This document shows, piece after piece, positions 12,998-25,805 of a stretch of DNA of 64,000 nt. Every line of letters begins with the position of its first letter. Position 1 is the stretch's first letter. A model generated the notes under the pieces. It saw only the letters and a list, made by a program, of their open reading frames with translations. It made no database searches and was not told the DNA's origin. The stretch comes from Oxytricha trifallax. Its lineage: Eukaryota; Ciliophora; Spirotrichea; Sporadotrichida; Oxytrichidae. The translations under genes and the position numbers were made by a program. The stretch lies in NCBI GenBank assembly GCA_000711775.1, contig ARYC01017392.1, positions 1 to 64,000 of the forward strand, read 5' to 3'.

Positions 12998-13788
12998 ATG
13001 GAATCTATAAGTACTGCAATGAAGAGGGTTGAAGCTTAAGAAATGATCTCAAGATTTAGAAGCAAGGAAGATCTCTATCGATACCTCACTTAGCATGGTA
13101 AGCATGTGACATATACTTAATCATATACTATAGTGGGTTTATTCCTTCCAACGATGGAAGGTACCAAAATTTCATTCTTAAAAGCTATACTCTGCGATGA
13201 GAAGAAAGCCTTTAAAAACAATGAAATAAAGTTGATAGATATACCAAACTACCCAGAGATTTCAGTCACTAATCTCTACGAGGATGCGATGAAAGATGAA
13301 GAGTTGGTAGTTTATCTTCCTACCAAGAAACAACTCTCTAACAAGCTTCCAGAAAGGAGCTTCTTCTTTGGTGTTCTTGGTACTTTAAGAGAGAGTTATC
13401 TCAGAGAGATCATTGAAGAAGCTCACAAGAAACGCTACTCTATTTCTCCTGAGGATTAAAAGATGCAAGGCATACTAATTAGCGAGACCTGGCTCGCTGA
13501 GCTTAAGAAGCATCCTTACCTCTCTAGCAAGCATTGATTCATAACTTTGTAGGGAAATCTGGGACTGATATATTCCTAATGAAAGAGAATGGAAAAGTTC
13601 ATAGAGAGAGAAAGTCATAGACTATTCATTAAGTGAGCAAGAGACTTTATAAAGATGCTTAAAAGCCAGATGAAATGAACAAAGATGCAGTAGCTGGCAC
13701 TAAGAGAAGAAATATGGGCCCAAGCAAGCCATAAGAAGAGGAGAAGAAAGAGAAACCAAATCCCTTTCTGGGTTAATTTAATATGTGA
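12998..13788 (+). CDS. TBE 22-kDa protein gene with a probable 26-nt intron
   Basis: The reading frame starts at ATG 12998 and uses TAA/TAG as Gln. The N-terminus has RFRSKEDLYRYL and the middle has GLFLPTMEGTKISF, YLPTKKQLSNKLPE and KKRYSISPED; all are shared with the second TBE. Read straight through, the frame meets TGA at 13535-13537 (179 codons, about 21 kDa, which fits the traditional name). Removing 13527-13552 (GCAAG...TTTGTAG, 26 nt) keeps the frame and adds a basic tail of about 78 codons that is also conserved in the second element, giving 254 residues ending at TGA 13786-13788. In the other TBE the same 26-nt interval has canonical GT-AG ends. Function is unknown. The 3' end lies 6 bp from the convergent transposase stop. 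Confidence 0.8.
13527..13552 (+). other. Putative 26-nt intron (GC-AG) in the TBE 22-kDa gene
   Basis: GCAAG at the 5' side and GTAG at the 3' side. The interval matches in length, place and phase the GTAAG...TTTAG interval at 39845-39870. Without its removal both copies terminate early or shift frame and the conserved tail is lost. A conserved programmed frameshift is the main alternative. Confidence 0.6.
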
Positions 13789-13794
13789 ATATAT

Positions 13795-14858
13795 TCATTC
13801 GTTTAAATCTAAAACTTATTTATAAACATTCATTCTTCCCTCTCTCGCACAAATTGTTGTCTTATCTACGCTCACTCTCTTACAGCTGCTTTGAATTAAG
13901 TCAACTGTATCGATGGGCAAGTCATGCATAAGATGATACAGAAGCAACTTCTTGTAGTGAGTCTTGATTTAACTCTAGCAGAATTCAATTCCATTAAATT
14001 AGGGGTTATAAGAAACGTTGTATACAGGAGTTATGTTTAACTCTTCATAAACTTTCTTAGACTCCTTAGTCTTATGATCTGAAAGGTTATCAACAAACAG
14101 GATGATCTCTTGGTTGCTATATTTATCTCTGAGCTTATGTAGGAACTCTATATACTACTCTCGCTTAATAGAGCGAGGGTGAATAACATAACTCTCTAAG
14201 CCTGAATCTTCACTTATACCAGCTAAAATTGCATGGGTGACTACCTTTACTTTTTAGTCATAAACTTCTATGTTATCATACTTCTTGTACCATGACTTAT
14301 TAATAAAAGTGTTGAAGGTAAACACAGCTTCATCAGCGTGTATGAACTTGATGTTATTAGTAATAGCTCTCTGCATTTAATCATATATATAGTTTAAATT
14401 ATTACTATAAAATGGCACTGTAAAATCAATCACTCTCTTCACTCTGTTGACAGTCTTGAAAGTAATACCATTTCTTCTATAAATATTGGCTATAGTCTAA
14501 GGAGAGATACGCATGTCAGGAAAATTACGATGAAACATCACAGCTCGCTAGTCTAATGGAAGTGTGCCCAATACTTCAAAGTTTTCGAGTCTCAGAGGTA
14601 GTCGATATGGTGCTGTAAGAACTTTAATTTTCATGAAGGATGCTATCAAGTGCCTGAATTAAAATACTAAACAGCTAACATGCAGTGATACCTAACAGCA
14701 GAGGCACTCTTGTGTAAGAATTTTGCAATAGCTGCATAATTCAGTACTGGTTTGACTTAATCTATATTAATACTCGTACCGTACCTAAGCTTAAGCAGTA
14801 AATTTAAATATTACTCATCATAAATCGACCCTAAATTTCGCTAATTTCTATTTTTCAT
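13795..14858 (-). pseudogene. TBE 42-kDa DDE (DD34E) transposase, one frame break
   Basis: It reads from ATG 14858 to TGA 13795-13797, about 354 codons. An N-terminal helix-turn-helix-like stretch (IAKFLHKSASAVRYHC) is followed by the catalytic core: HADEAVF (first Asp), LFVDNLSDHK (second Asp) and NPQFNGIEF (Glu), with 34 residues between the second Asp and the Glu. This matches the IS630/Tc1/mariner-type transposases to which TBE enzymes belong. The frame used by the DNA-binding part hits TGA at 14646-14648, while the catalytic part is in another frame, so there is one indel or an unrecognised intron near there. The catalytic region is otherwise open. TBE transposases are implicated in developmental genome rearrangement in Oxytricha. 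Confidence 0.85.
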
Positions 14859-14875
14859 TTTGCAAATTTGCCTAA

Positions 14876-14960
14876 TTTCTCTACTAACCTCAATAAGACC
14901 CCAACTATACCCTACAAATCAAAGCACTTATAAACCTCACTAAGGTGTTTTGGGGTTTTA
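14876..14960. repeat. TBE terminal inverted repeat, right
   Basis: Inverted copy of 10452-10536 with a few substitutions, including GGTG for GGGG in the telomere-like block and A for the terminal G. Confidence 0.9.
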
Positions 14961-14963
14961 ATT

Positions 14964-17388
14964 GTTTAAAAGAATTATACTTTTGAAAATGTTTATTGAT
15001 TTTCTCTGGAAGTGATTGATATGTCTTGATTTTTTGCTTAGCTTTTTCATTAAAACAGTAAAAATGTCACTTCTTTTATAAAGTTGATATAGAAATAAGC
15101 AACTACCCATTAATTTTAAGGCACTACTAAAGAAATTATTTTAAAATTTTCTTGGAAATCTTATTTAAAAAAACAACTAAAGAGAATTAATATTTAAATT
15201 ATCTTTAGATTGAGTTTAATTTCAAATTCATATGTATTCCAACAATAGTAGTTCTCCTTGAAAATTAAATTAATTTTGTACCTGTTTATACAAATTTTGA
15301 ATTGATACTGCATATTTCCCGATAATTCGTCTGAAGTAATATTCTTAGTCAAATTTCAATTAATTTTTATCAAACTCATACTTACAATTATTATCGAATA
15401 TGCAATTTAAAAATTTAATTTACTTAATTTTCTATAACCTTGTTTCAGAATTTATCGATTGAAGGAAATATAAAATTTACGGAATATGTGATTCTCTAAG
15501 AATGTTGAACTTAATTCGAATAAAGTTCGAATTTTAAATAAAAAATTTGATTTTTTATTGGAAAAATTAATTTGATTTCAGAGAAATTGTTTTAAAATTT
15601 TTAATAATTAATTATATTAAGTTAGGTTGTATAAAATTATAAAATAATATCTTTTTATGATTATCTTAAAAATTATTTAAAAATGCAAAAAAAATATTTT
15701 CAATTTTTACTTTAATATATTTAATCTTCCACTAGAGAAACATAATTTATTTATAACAGAGTTTAGATAAAAAGTTCCTATGTTTGATTCTTTTTTTATA
15801 AAAAAAGATAAAATATTTTCTGGTAAATCAAATTACAAAATTTTGCTATTAGTTTTAGAGATCTAGCAAGAATATATTTAAATGCTATATTGAGAGCTCT
15901 ACGCTAAAAAGTTTTAATCTTATTTTATATAAAAATTTATTATTTCTAAATAGAAACAATTCTTATGATAATATGAAGGGAAACTTTAATTACAATTTAT
16001 ATTGAAGTAATTATGTTCTCCAGTATGAAATTTTACATATTTAATTAAATCTCTTTCTTCTCTAGACATACGAGCAAGTTTAGTCATGATTATGTAATAA
16101 CTTAGAAATGAATATGTCGTTAACCTATTATTCCTGGATAAATGCATATAGATAAATTAAATAATTATAATAATTTACAACTAAATTTAACTATTTTTTA
16201 TATTCAAATTTTATCAATAATGGTTAGAATTTTATTTATATATTTTAAAACATTAATTAATCCCTTATAGTTCTTTATAATAAAACAATTTAAGATTTCC
16301 TATATAGTAAAGTTGTAAAAAAAAACCTATAATTTATTAAATAAAAGATATAAATATTTGTTAAATATAATTTAATTAGATTGTAATTTAGAAATATATA
16401 ATAATTTTTGATAAATTTTAATAAAAATTAAACAGTCTCTCTTTCCTTGACATTGAATTAAAATCTCAGTTATATCATGAATGAAGCATATTTTCTAATA
16501 ATTATTTATATAATAAATAATATAATTAACTTAATAACAAAATTCAAGAATTTACTATAAAATCTTATCTTGGTAACTTTATTACAAACCAATAATATTA
16601 TGAATAAATACAGCATTATTATACTTGCATATCCTTTAATACAAATATAATATTTTTTTAAATACAAACCATGAACTTAATAAATCTAAAAACAACATTA
16701 AAATCCTCAATGAATTAAAACTTAAACTCAAAAGCTATCAATGTTTCACAATATGTTAAATAAAAGAATGTAATTATTATCTTGAAAATACAGACAACAT
16801 AAGACAAAAATATTTAAATTTAATAAAAGTTTAATTTAAAAATAAAAAACTATCTATATGTTTTACAATTTATATCTAAGAACCAATTTATTATATATAT
16901 TTTTAATAATTACTTTTAAATTGCTTTAATGATTTAAAAAATAAATTTCTTATAAATAATGATTACTCTTTTTAAAAACCTGTTTCTTTTATTAAATTAT
17001 AATTAAAACATTAATAATTATATAACATTATTTATATGTTAGAGATCAAGTAGTATCTTTCAAGATACAATATAGTTTATTATTCATTTATAGATAATCA
17101 TAAATACAACATAGGTATTCACAAAATATATGCTAAACTTATAATGTATTATTTAACCAAGTTTAAATAATTAATTATAAAATATTGCCTAAATAGATTA
17201 TATTTAAAATATCATATTTCTATTAACAATTTACATAAAATCCGATGCTATTTATTTATTCAAAACTTATTATGTGAAATATTTAAGTTAAAATTTTAAA
17301 TATTCAATTTTTGATTTGAAAATTTTAAATTTATGAAATTTTTTTCAATTATTAATATAATAATAATTTATTAATTTTAATTAAAATT
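14964..17388. other. AT-rich spacer with partial third copy of the duplicated unit
   Basis: No gene is visible. About 15960-16250 resembles 4580-4790 and 8330-8540 of the tandem duplication, including a CTCTTTCTTCTCTAGA-like block. The sequence at 15225-15245 resembles one end of the 12191 foldback element, possibly a relic. Confidence 0.4.
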
Positions 17389-20349
17389 ATGTCATCCGAT
17401 TAATATGACAATTACTAAGGTTAATTTCCTACTTCAAATCAACAACGTAAAACTTATTCAAAGCCAATCCCAGTTGACTTCAACAATGATCTCTCGCACA
17501 TGGGCTCAGCTTTCAATAATTCCAACAACTCAAATATTTTAAACTCAAATCCTAATTCATTTATGTATTAACACTCCTCCACTAATTCACTCAACCCCAA
17601 TATAAACACTGAGAATTAGAATATAGTGGTGAAAGATTATTGTGCTAAACATCACTAAAAATTGTTAAGAATTAAAAATCCTGATTTCACTCATTCCTGC
17701 TCGAAATGCCTGAGAGATGTATTTTTCAAAAGAGATTAAGATTAAATAAAGCGACAGGTTTAGGGTGATATAGAAGAAATGAAATTGTATTTTAATAGAA
17801 TTAAAGAAGAATTTGGAATCAGAAAAAACATTAAGGAAGAGTTCTGTCAATTTACAGCCACTAAAATTAAGTCATTTATGAGGGAGTGTGATTTGAAATA
17901 TGAATAGATTAAGAAAAGAATTGAAGAAAAAATCAATTCTAAATTAATAGCAGAAATGAATTAAATTGAGAGTTTCAGTGATGAGTTTAACAGTCTGCAA
18001 AGTTTAATTGAAAATCATTCAATAACTAGTAATAGATCTTTATTTTAGGTATTTCAAGACAATTTATGTATCACTGGCACTATTGAAATTCATAAAAATA
18101 ACATGTTCACATTAGATTCACCAAAAGCAATCAAAACTAGATTTTCTGAATTTTTAGCATTTATGGAGAAAAAGAGCAAAAAAAGATTAGATGCTTATTT
18201 TAGTGAAGTTTTTAAATTAAATGAGTTAGGTGAGATTTAGAGAGCCACTAGAGGTAGACCTAAAGCTAAAAATAAAACTTAAATTCCATATATTCCACCA
18301 AAAACTAATGATGAGTTAAGTAATAAATTAAATCATGATGTCAAGCCAATTTCCAAGAAAAATTACAGAAATTCAGTGGAATAAGATAGCAGTGACGAAA
18401 TTGAACCAGATGATGAAGATTAAACAAATAATTCTAATATTAATTAATAATCATCAGAGTTTTAGAGTAATTTAAATGAATAGAATAACAATTTAAAAAA
18501 TGAGAGTATTCTCTAAAATTAAAATGAATAAGAACCAGAATTCAGTGAATATTTTACATATGGCGATAACACATAACTATAGCAAACCTAAAAGTAAAAT
18601 TAATCCTAAATTTAAACTCAGAATTTGCTTTCAAATTAAATTAAAAATTCTAAAAAATCAAAGAAATAATTATTATAAAATGAGGACGAAGACAATGATT
18701 ATTTATCTTATAACACTCAAACTCAAAGGACTGTTAATGGTACTCAATCTATAACTTTAGAATAATTAATGAATCCTGAAGATAAAAATACAAAATAGAG
18801 AGGTAGAAAAAGATTGCACTAAGATGCTTTCGATGATAAAAATGATAATGACTCAAAATCTAAGAATTAAGATAAAAATAAAAAATCATTATTCTCTAAA
18901 TATTTCAATGATAACGCAGCTAGTCAATACAAAGGACCAAATCATTTAAGCAGCTAAAATAACGAGGCTGGAGAGTCAATTGGAGATTTATTAATGCAGG
19001 AGACATTCAGACAAAATAATTTAGAAAATAATGATGAAAATATAAATAGTTATTCATTAAAGTAAGCACTCTCAAGTTAAGAGAAATTAGAAAAATAAAA
19101 ATTAGCCAATCATTTGTTAATGGAAGCAAATAATAATCAATTTTTTGTTTCAGTTTAGGAAAATTAAAGTGAATTAGAAGATGCAATGTAATATTTGAGA
19201 GATCCAAATGTATTAATGATTGACCCTCAAGAAAATAAAATGTCCAAAGAATAATAAATCTTTCATTTCTTTGATGTTTCCAAGAAAGTTATTTTACATT
19301 CATTAAATTTGCAATTAAATGGCAAGAATTACTTGCAAGTAGTTAATTGTTCAGATAGAATATTCTTAATTGAGAGATAGGTTAATGCAACTAAATTTCA
19401 AAAATTGATTATTTATGAATATGAAAGAGCAAATGGTAAATTTTAAATGATATTCGAAGAAGTAGATACTAAGAAAATTAAGCCAGTTTGTTTTCAACAT
19501 AAAACCAGAATTTACATTTTAATGGTTGGCTCTAAAAGTATAGCTTATGATTACATAGATTAAAACAAATTAACTTTTGTATCTTTGAATTTCCAAGTAT
19601 CAAATTCTAACGATCTGAAAACTATAGTAATGAATGAGAGAGATTTATTTTTATTTCACTGCTCAAAATCTAGAAGTCAAGGTGAAATATTTCACATTGA
19701 TTTAATGACTCATTAGTAATGGAGAAGAATTGAGGTAAGAACTGATTCAAGACCAAAAGACTTAATTTAATTCGGAATTTTACCATTCAGAAGACCTGGT
19801 GACGCTAAATATATCGCTTTATTATTTGGGGGTGGATATAACACATTAAGATGTACATTTTTATTTGATGAATTCAAGAAAGATATTAGTAGATGCCCAT
19901 CAATATGCACTGGAGATATAGACAAAATATTAACAAATTAAATGCACATAGGAGAAGATGAAATTATAGCATTTGGAGTGAGCAGAATTCATTTATTTGA
20001 TAGAAAAACTTAAACTTTTAGGGCTATGTGCTATGATTTCTCCTATGAAGACAGCGGCTTAATGAACAGCCAGGATAGTGTAAACGATACTTAATCTCAA
20101 CTAAATTAAAAATTAAAATCTCAGTAAATTTAGACATAATTAATTGGAGGAGCACAACTTAATGATGAAGAGATGAGTCAATATAGAGATGTAGACATGA
20201 TGGCAATTAGAAATAATGAAAATGGAGAAAGTCAATTTATTTCTTAATCAAGTGCAATGCCAACTCAAATTTAAAGCCTGCTTTTAAGCAATAAGGATGA
20301 TACAGTTGATATGTCTATTTGTAGTAACATAGATGATTTATGCAATTGA
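17389..20349 (+). CDS. Large protein with C/H zinc motif, coiled coil, AT-hooks and possible Kelch-like domain
   Basis: An intact frame of 986 codons runs from ATG 17389 to TGA 20347-20349, with many TAA/TAG Gln codons and no visible intron. In order: an Asn/Ser-rich N-terminus; a B-box-like zinc ligand pattern (C85-x2-H88, C104-x2-C107); a charged region likely to form a coiled coil (about 115-205); an AT-hook core RGRP at 288-291; a long Gln/Asn/Asp-rich low-complexity region; a second AT-hook-like RGRKR at 471-475; and a C-terminal region (about 625-895) with repeating beta-strand-like segments such as ALLFGGGY and AFGVSRIHLFDRK that could form a Kelch-type propeller. Zinc motif, coiled coil and Kelch-like repeats occur together in many ciliate proteins. 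The AT-hooks suggest DNA contact. The specific role is unknown. It is unrelated to the family downstream. Confidence 0.85.
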
Positions 20350-21319
20350 TAAATTTATTTAGATAATATAAATAATTCATTTTAATATTTACATATTTCT
20401 GTAAAATTTCAAACTTTAATTCTTCTAAATTTTATCAAAACATTTTTTTAAATTATAAATTATTAAAATCTATAATTTTTATTTCGTGATTTATAAAAAA
20501 TCTATGTTTAATTAAATGTTAAAATGCATAATTGATCTTATTCATTTATACTAATTAGATTAATCAATTTTATCTTATAAGTATAATAAAAGATTCAAAC
20601 ATTATTCATTATAATAATTTTTATTCTATAAATGAGATAAAATTATTGTTAATTATTTAATAATAAATTAATAAAATTATAAAAATTATATCTAACTTTG
20701 GAAAATTTAAATAAAAGCGTTATTCAATTGTAATTCATCTGTATAAGTAAATTATAATATTGATTCTATATTATGTCACACACAAATGATATTTTCTTTA
20801 ATTATTATTAGATATTTTGATAATTCCAAAAATAATAATAATTTAATCTTTCTTTTACCCCTTAAAATATAAGTTAATTTTGTAATTATTACAATAAAAA
20901 TTTTAAGCAAGAATATTCGTTTAAAATTTAAACTAATATAAGAGCATTTAAAAATATTATTGAATATTTGAAGTCATTATATCGAAATTAAGATGAAAAT
21001 TTTCGATTAATCAGTTAAAATAAGATTGAAGTAAATTATATTTTAAAGAAATTTTATACTTTTAAAAGTATAATTCCATTATAAATTTATTATAGTCACA
21101 ATAATATAAAAAGCTGATAAAACATTTAGAAAGTTAAATAAGGAAAATTATTGAAAAAAATTATTAATATTATTTAAAAAATATAATAAATTGAATCTTC
21201 TATAATTTCAACGAATTCTTTAATTGAATATTTAAAATTGGTAAACTTAAAATATTTATATTAAAGTTTATTATTGTATATAAATAAAAAAGCAAAAATT
21301 TAATAAAATAGCTTTTATC
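20350..21319. other. AT-rich intergenic spacer
   Basis: Nothing coding, repeated or structured was recognised between the large gene and the first family member. Confidence 0.5.
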
Positions 21320-22687
21320 ATGATGATTACATATTGCAAATTAATCATATATTCATACTTCAATATGAATTTTAATTACAGAATAATTTCGAATCTCTCA
21401 AGAAATGAAAGAGAGACAGCTCAACGTATAAAAGATCATGTCAGAGATTTTAACTCACATGGTAATTTAATAATTCAGATTATAGATCCTCCAAATTCAT
21501 TGGATAACTTGGTATATCTCCAATAATTCAGTTATAAGTTAACATTTCATAGAATTTATTGTGAAAAAAATTTAGTTGGAATTTACTATGATTATTTTAT
21601 ATAGTCATTGCCTAAGCATATTGGTGAGAGGATTACTCTTAATTTAAATCTTTCTTGGTCAACATATGATTCACTAAATAATTCTATATATTAGTGGGAA
21701 GAATATAATAATATTGAGATACAAAAGGAATTATACTAAATCCTATACTCAGATTTTTTATAACCATTAAAGCAATATTTTCTTTAAAAGAAAGCGAAGA
21801 TTCTTGAATTATAATCGTGCATTGTGAATCAAAATGGAAAAAAATTAATAAAAAAGTATGAGGACTTTAAGAAAAGAGGAGACTTGCAAAAGTAAAATGA
21901 AATAATTTTTAAATTAATATTTAATGATAATGGTTATGATAAATGTAAATTTGAGAAGATTATCATAAGAGACACTATATTGGTAGATCCCAGGGATGTT
22001 TAAATATTATAAAACACTAAGAATTTAAAGTTAATTAATGTACCAACTCATTAACTCGTTAAATATGAAATTTAGAAGCTACAAAATCTAAAGAAATATT
22101 ATCATATTACTACAAAGTCAATAAACTAAACGAATTTCTCAATCGACGAGCAAAAACAGCTTTTATTGAGTAAAGGTTTTGAAGTTACTAATCTATTAAA
22201 ATTGAAAAATGTTTAAAGTTTTACATTATCAATATCAACTTGCAATGACAAGAATATTATTATGGATCATATATAATAATTGGATAGAAAAATTAAAAAA
22301 ATTAAATTTATCATTAAGTACTAAGTAGATTTTGACTAAATTTTTGAAATATATTAATAATCAAAATTTGTTAGTAAATATGTGATAATTACAACAGATC
22401 TGTAACTTAATTTCGAAAAAAATTATAATAATATTAAAATTAATTAAACATACTCAGATTTTATCCAATCTAATCTTTAAAAGATATTTCAAGAACATTT
22501 TGGATAGACTGAAACGAAAATACAGATCAAATAAAATGTATTCTCTCACAATAAGGATTAGCCAATAAATATTAATGCAATAATTAATCTTGATAAAAAT
22601 TAAGATGGTTTTGAATCACAGACTATAGACATTAGATTTCAAGATTTTATGGACATAAAATCAAAACTTTAAATCAATATATAATGA
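21320..22687 (+). CDS. Tandem family member 1, intact
   Basis: A 455-codon frame with TGA stop at 22685-22687. I do not recognise the family. Landmarks shared by all members are: N-terminal IIYSYFNMNFNYRIISNLS; HGNL; PPNSLDNLVYLQ; GIYYDYFIQSLPKHIGERIT; a central FEKIIIRDTILVDPRDVQ; LKLKNVQSFTL; KYVIITTDL; and a C-terminal DIRFQDFMDIKSKL. There is no signal peptide or membrane segment, and Lys, Asn, Gln and Ile are abundant. The start is taken at 21320 because the residues before the internal NMNFNY methionine are conserved across members. Short Leu/Ile-rich repeats give only a vague F-box/LRR flavour, too weak to name. Confidence 0.85.
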
Positions 22688-23768
22688 AAATTTGTTATTA
22701 TTTACTAATTAACTTATAATATTTAATAAAAACTATTAATTAGGATATATAAAATTATTAAATTTTCTTTTAAAAAATTGAATTAATTCTTTATATACAT
22801 ATAATAAATCTAATTAATTTCAACTATTTTCTCACAAAGTCTTAAACTCCTCAAATAAAATTAAGCTTTTATAATTATAAAATTTCTTTTCTAGATTCTT
22901 ACAAATATTAAAAAAACCAAAGGATAGATAAAAGCATTAAATCTTGTTAATTTTACTTATGAATGTTAAGAATCTATTATTATACAAAATACAAAGATTA
23001 CATTGAGCTTCTTCACTTGGATTTTAATTGAAATTGATATTACATACCGAACTTTTATTTCATTATAATTACTTGCATCCTAAATAAATGGATTATAGCA
23101 CAATGATATCTCCTATGAATAAAAAATTAAATAAAATTTGCTTTGCTTTGCTTTGCAAATGTTTATAAAACCCTTATAGTTTATGTGTAATAACATATTT
23201 ATTAAATAATTTATTCATTTTATAACCTCTAAAATGTAGGAGTAGAAAAAATAGAAATAGAAAGTGATAAATTGAATTCAAAATTATTCTTTATTAACCT
23301 AGAATTAATTTTATTAAAACTTATAATTAAAGCGTTGAAATTTAAATTTATTTAAATATTAAAATATTTTTACCTTAATATTAAGTTAATAAATACAAAT
23401 TGTCCAACATAAAAAAGGTATAATTTAAAATAATATAATATGGATTAATATTTAATGTAATAATTTAAATATTTTTGATGATCATTTTTGCCAATTTAAT
23501 GAATGATTAGAGAAATGGTAAGGTATTTAAAATTAGTCAATTGTAATAATTTTAAGTTTTACTGATATCCTATCATGATACAATCAATATATGATGAGCT
23601 TAATTATTTATAAAGAACTTAATAATGATATAATTTATGAATATAAAATTTATGTATTCTAGTCTTGATGTTAAAATCAATATTCAAATGAATGTCACTT
23701 TAAATTTTAGATTTAACTGGAAAAAATTACATTGCTAATAAAACTGATTATAACTCCAAATTTAAATA
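22688..23768. other. Intergenic spacer with short TTTGC tandem repeat
   Basis: AT-rich and non-coding. A run of about four TTTGC units lies at 23137-23156. Nothing else was recognised. Confidence 0.5.
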
Positions 23769-25161
23769 ATGACAGAAATAAAAATATTTTCAAGCTGCAG
23801 ACTCATCATTTACACTTACCATAAAATGAATTTTAACTATAGAGTGTTATCAAATTTATCAAAAAAAGATAGAGAACTGGTTTAGAATGTTAAAAATTAA
23901 GTCAAAGACTATAAAAACCATGGTTTTTTGTATCTCAAACTTTTAGAAACTCCAAATTCATTAGATAATTTGAACTATCTATAAACTTTTAGCTACAAGT
24001 TTATAATTAGTCGTGTTCACGGTGAAAAGGATTTAGTTGGAATTTACTATGATTAATTACTTCATCTAATCACTTCCAAAATATATAGGTGAAAGAATCG
24101 CACTTAATATAAATAGAAATTGGTCAGCTCACGACTCTTTGAGATAATCAATTACTGACTGGGAAACTAAACACAACATTGAAATAAAAAAAGACATATA
24201 CAAGCTGGGCAATTAATATATTACAAGCCAACTATCAAAATTTTAAATTTGCAAGAATACATAATTTTTTGAAATTTATTATAGTCTTCTTAACAATGAA
24301 GCAAAAGAACTAATAAGAAGCTATTAAGTCTATGTTTATACAGGTTTAATATTATAGTAAAATTAGATATAATAAATACTAACCCTTCCCATTGACGATT
24401 GTGAAAGTTACAATTTTAAAAAAGTTACCATTAGAAATTGCATAATGATAGATCCTAGGGATGTTTAAATGTTCCAAAATACTTAAATTTTAAAGTTAAG
24501 AAATGTACCTACTCATAAACTGGTGAGAGATGAAATATAAAAACTTAAAAATTTAGTGAAGTTCTATCATATTACAACAAAAAATGTAGAATTTACAGCT
24601 TTTAACCTGCAAGAGTAATCAGTTTTATAAGTGTTTGATTTATAGATGCCAGAAGTTTTACTAAAATTCTAAAATGTCCAAAGTTTCTTTTTTACAATAT
24701 CAAGTGATGTAGATAGTTAGAATCTCATAAATTCTTTAAGATAAGTTAATAGAAAGATTTCAAAACTTAAGGTATTGATTAGAACTCAAATAGACTTGAA
24801 TTGGATTTTAGATTTATGCAAAATCTCATAATATATTGGCAAATATGTAATAATTACAACTGATTTAAAACTTGATTTATCATAAAATACTGCTGGCAAT
24901 GGAGCTTAAGAATCAGACTTTGATTTGCTAGGAATAACTCCTTAATAAAATATTGAAAAAATAATTGGATAAAATTATTCAAATACGCAGATTCTACAAA
25001 ATGTTAGAAACAAGCGAAAAACTTAAAAAATTAAATTAAATATCTTGACAAATTGGCTTAATGAAGCTGGTAACATAGACAAATTCGATACTCAAACTAT
25101 AGATATAAGATTTCAAGACTTTTTGGATATAAAATCTAAACTTTTTATAAACTATGGATGA
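23769..25161 (+). pseudogene. Tandem family member 2, broken by a 4-bp insertion
   Basis: It begins at ATG 23769 and ends at TGA 25159-25161. In the GIYYDYF block the sequence GATTAATTAC (24051-24060) looks like GAT-TAC with an extra 4 bp (TAAT), which throws the frame to a TGA about 12 codons on. After that point the original frame is open to the end, with all family blocks present, including NFKKVTIRNCIMIDPRDVQ, KYVIITTDLKLDLS and DIRFQDFLDIKSKL. A single recent lesion is therefore the only damage, and a sequencing error is the alternative. Confidence 0.8.
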
Positions 25162-25805
25162 AAAATATATATTATGGATAATATTAATTTAAGAAAATTA
25201 TAAAATAATTTTACAATTTAGAATCTAAATATAAATTACTTGAAACTTTATGATTAAATCCATGTAGATTATTATAATTAATTTTAAAATGATTATTTTG
25301 AACATCTACTGACCTGATTTTTTGTAATAAATTAATTTATTTACTTTTAAGAAATGTTTAGTTTATATAAAAAGAATTTAATAATTATTATTAGAAAATA
25401 AATTCATAATTTATGAATTTATGATTTTATTTTTAATATTGATTGAACAAAATTAATAGAATAACACATTATACTACTTGTTTACCAAGATTGGTTATAA
25501 ATACTTAAGAATTCTAAACATTGCTAGCTTTATATTTCATCATTTAAAGAATAACAAATGGTAATGCAAAATAATATAAGTTAAAGAAATATAATTACTA
25601 TGTTAAAGCTTTCAATAGATAAAAAAATCTAGCAAATTAATAAATTACTTTTTTAAAATAATAAAATACATTAAAATAAATTATTTGTTACATATTTAAC
25701 CATTTCAAGAATATGAACTCCTTAAAATCATAAACTAATGTTTTAAAATTCATTTAATAAAAGATATTAAGAAATATTTATAAATTAAATATATTTAATT
25801 ATTTA
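25162..25805. other. AT-rich intergenic spacer
   Basis: Nothing recognised; it ends at the foldback element. Confidence 0.45.

Larger units (their letters stand above)
10452..14960. mobile_element. TBE transposon, full-length, with nested foldback element
   Basis: It begins CAAAACCCCAAAACCCC and ends in the inverted form (GGTGTTTTGGGGTTTT then A, three differences from a perfect inverse). The inverted repeats are about 85 bp (10452-10536 and 14876-14960). ATT at 10449-10451 and 14961-14963 is the 3-bp target duplication. The element holds the three TBE genes: 57-kDa zinc finger-kinase on minus, 22-kDa on plus and 42-kDa DDE transposase on minus. Its 4,509 bp include a 414-bp foldback insertion plus a TA duplication; without them it would be 4,093 bp, close to the published TBE1 size of about 4.1 kb. 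The 57-kDa and transposase genes carry frame lesions, so this copy is probably not autonomous. Confidence 0.95.

Noticed and set aside
10452..14960. C4A4 tracts as real telomeres or chromosome-end addition sites
   Set aside because: They are short inverted element ends with 3-bp target duplications and encode TBE genes between them.
17665..19207. Minus-strand and alternate-frame ORFs across 17665-19207
   Set aside because: They lie within the intact 986-codon plus-strand gene and are its shadows.
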